23,901 nt of DNA from an uncultured Parvibacter sp. (GTDB taxonomy: Bacteria; Actinomycetota; Coriobacteriia; Coriobacteriales; Eggerthellaceae): assembly GCA_910587945.1 (NCBI GenBank), contig CAJUNI010000026.1, positions 1 to 23,901 on the forward strand, read 5' to 3'. Below, one piece after another: positions 22,533 through 23,901 of the stretch; the first letter of the stretch is position 1, and each line of letters begins with the position of its first letter. The notes beneath the pieces were generated by a model. That model ran no database searches. It saw only the letters and a list, made by a program, of their open reading frames with translations, and was not told where the DNA came from. Position numbers and translations under genes: made by a program.

Positions 22533-23480
22533 CATGCCCACTATTACCCCCGATCAGGTTCGCGTGCCCGCAGACGTCATGCCCGATGTGGTTGACATCT
22601 ATGTGGACAACTACATGAAAGCTACCCGCGGCACGGGTCGTTTGATGCTGTTTGCTTGCGATCAAAAGATCGAGCATATGAATAAAGACTTCTATGGCGA
22701 AGGCATCGACATTGCTGATGCCGAGCCGGAGCACCTCTTCCAAATTGGCAAAGAGGGCGTCATTGGCGTGCTGGCTGGTCAGCGTGGCCTCATTGCTCAA
22801 TATGCCAAGGACTATCCGAACATCAACTACATCGTAAAGATGAACTCCAAGACCAACCTGGTGGGCACCAAGCAGGAGGACCCCTATTCTCCGCAGCTCA
22901 CGGATCTTGATGCCGTTTTGGCCATGCGTGAGGCTGGCGTCAACATTGTGGGCTTGGGTTACACCATTTATTTGGGCAGTGAATACGAGGCCACGATGAT
23001 GGCTGAGGCGGGCGAGCTGATTGCTCAGGCCCATGCCAACGGCTTGTTGGTAGTGCTGTGGATCTATCCGCGCGGCAAAGCCGTTACCGCCGAGAAGGAT
23101 CCCGATCTCATCGCTGGCGCTGCTGGCGTTGCTCTGTGCTTGGGCGCCGACTTCGTGAAGGTTAACCCGCCGAAGCCCGAGGATGGCCGTACGCCGGCTG
23201 AGGCCTTGAAGATTGCTGCTATGGCTGCGGGTCGCACGGGTCTGGTCTGCGCTGGCGGTTCTACGGTGGATGCCGAGACCTTCCTCACCCAGCTCTATGA
23301 TCAGATTCATGTGGGCGGCGCTTGTGGTAACGCCACGGGCCGCAACATTCACCAGCGCTCTTTGGACGAAGCTGTTCGTCTGACGAAGGCCGTAAGTGCT
23401 ATCACGCTGGCCGACTACGAAGTGGAGCGTGCCTTGAAGGTATTCAACGGCGAAGAGGACTTCTCGCTGGATATGCTCTA
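22533..23480 (+). CDS. Class I fructose-bisphosphate aldolase, archaeal/DhnA type
   Basis: This 315-aa protein is of the DeoC/LacD/FbaB (DhnA) superfamily and should cleave fructose 1,6-bisphosphate through a Schiff base in glycolysis. Key blocks are FACDQKIEH (40-48), the IYPRGK segment (177-182), GADFVKVNPPK with Schiff-base Lys209, CAGGSTVD (239-246) and the phosphate-binding GNATGRNIHQR (265-275). Length and motifs are normal for the family. A related 2-amino-3,7-dideoxy-heptulosonate synthase role is possible within the superfamily, but the sequence fits FbaB best. AGGAGG lies 7 nt before the ATG. The gene sits just after a terminator, suggesting leader regulation. It stands alone between terminators. 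Confidence 0.88.
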
Positions 23481-23513
23481 AGCCATATTGCGCTAAGTGC
23501 GTTTGTTCTATTG

Positions 23514-23543
23514 AGGGCGTCGGATCCATCCGGCGCCCTTTTT
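23514..23543 (+). terminator. Intrinsic terminator after the aldolase
   Basis: AGGGCGTCGG pairs with CCGGCGCCCT (one G-U) around ATCCAT, followed by a T-run. Confidence 0.88.
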
Positions 23544-23586
23544 CGTGGGACTGCCATTTAGGGGGAGGGTTACCAAAGCCCTGTAC

Positions 23587-23592
23587 TATAAT
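23587..23592 (+). promoter_or_regulatory. -10 element of the purA promoter
   Basis: A perfect TATAAT lies 85 nt upstream of purA. No convincing -35 is seen at 16-18 nt, so the promoter may depend on an activator. Confidence 0.5.
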
Positions 23593-23677
23593 CCAATGTT
23601 TGGAGTTCGATAGCAAAACGCAAGAGCGTGAGGCTTTCCAACATCGATCTTGTCATCGACGAAAGGATACATGGATC

Positions 23678-23901
23678 ATGCCAAGCACAGTGCTGGTGGG
23701 TGCCCAGTGGGGCGATGAGGGCAAGGGAAAAATTACCGACCTTATCGCTCACGACTACAACTATGTGGTGCGGTTCCAAGGCGGCAATAATGCCGGCCAT
23801 ACCGTCATTCATGGCGATAAGGAACTGGCTCTTCATTTGATGCCCTCGGGGGTTATGTATGAAGACGCTATTCCAGTGATTGGCAACGGCGTGGTCGTCG
23901 A
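23678..23901 (+). CDS. purA: Adenylosuccinate synthetase, 5' part (cut by window end)
   Basis: The first 74 codons are visible. The protein begins MPSTVLVGAQWGDEGKGK, carrying the GDEGKGK GTP-binding/catalytic loop with the catalytic Asp, then RFQGGNNAGHTV, the IMP-binding segment with the catalytic His. The enzyme joins IMP and aspartate with GTP in AMP synthesis. GAAAGGA (23661-23667) lies about 10 nt before ATG 23678. ATG 23671 is nearby but in another frame. The rest lies beyond the window. Confidence 0.97.
   Translation, partial: MPSTVLVGAQWGDEGKGKITDLIAHDYNYVVRFQGGNNAGHTVIHGDKELALHLMPSGVMYEDAIPVIGNGVVV

Noticed and set aside
22507..23616. 369-aa open frame on the minus strand over the aldolase
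   Set aside because: It is a full shadow of a gene with clear catalytic motifs on the other strand, covers the terminator and has no recognisable domain.

Overview
This window reads as chromosomal DNA of a moderately high-GC Gram-positive bacterium, most likely an actinomycete of the class Coriobacteriia (Eggerthella/Olsenella/Slackia-like). That placement is an inference. It rests on an NRAMP-related magnesium transporter with the residue pattern I recall from an Eggerthella lenta protein, an archaeal-type class I aldolase, strong AGGAGG-type ribosome binding sites and many alanine-rich coiled proteins. There is no phage, complete insertion sequence, CRISPR array, rRNA or tRNA that I can see.

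Layout. (1) 1-5231, plus strand: the 3' end of a phenylacetate-CoA ligase, a sodium:solute symporter behind a long structured leader, and an NhaC-type Na+/H+ antiporter behind a repeat-bearing spacer. (2) 5630-6115, plus: an Rrf2-family regulator meeting tail to tail (4-bp overlap) with (3) a minus-strand magnesium operon, 8865 to 6112. Its first gene is a PRC-barrel/MgtE_N/CBS protein with one membrane helix. Its second is a SLC11-type transporter whose DPGN and MPHN metal motifs have become DAGG and APWM. (4) 9308-10549, minus: a vitamin B6 kinase and a 68-aa membrane protein, divergent from (5) a 1004-aa hybrid sensor kinase (10771-13785, plus).

(6) 13914-19437, plus: serS, a membrane-anchored beta-rich protein, a 155-aa stand-alone domain resembling the cyanophycin synthetase N-terminus, a class I/II aminotransferase and a divergent D-Ala-D-Ala ligase. 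Gaps are short or overlapping, so this may be one transcript. (7) 19617-22326, plus: an envelope/stress-like operon of a YtxH protein with 11-residue repeats, a PRC-barrel protein with acidic decapeptide repeats and a VTT (DedA-like) membrane protein. (8) A class I fructose-bisphosphate aldolase with an intrinsic terminator inside its leader, then the start of purA, cut by the window end.

The leads I find most interesting are the NRAMP-type magnesium transporter paired with a detached MgtE gating module; the long structured leaders of that operon, the symporter and the aldolase; and the cluster pairing a CphA-N-like domain with an aminotransferase and an ATP-grasp ligase that departs from both ligase signatures.
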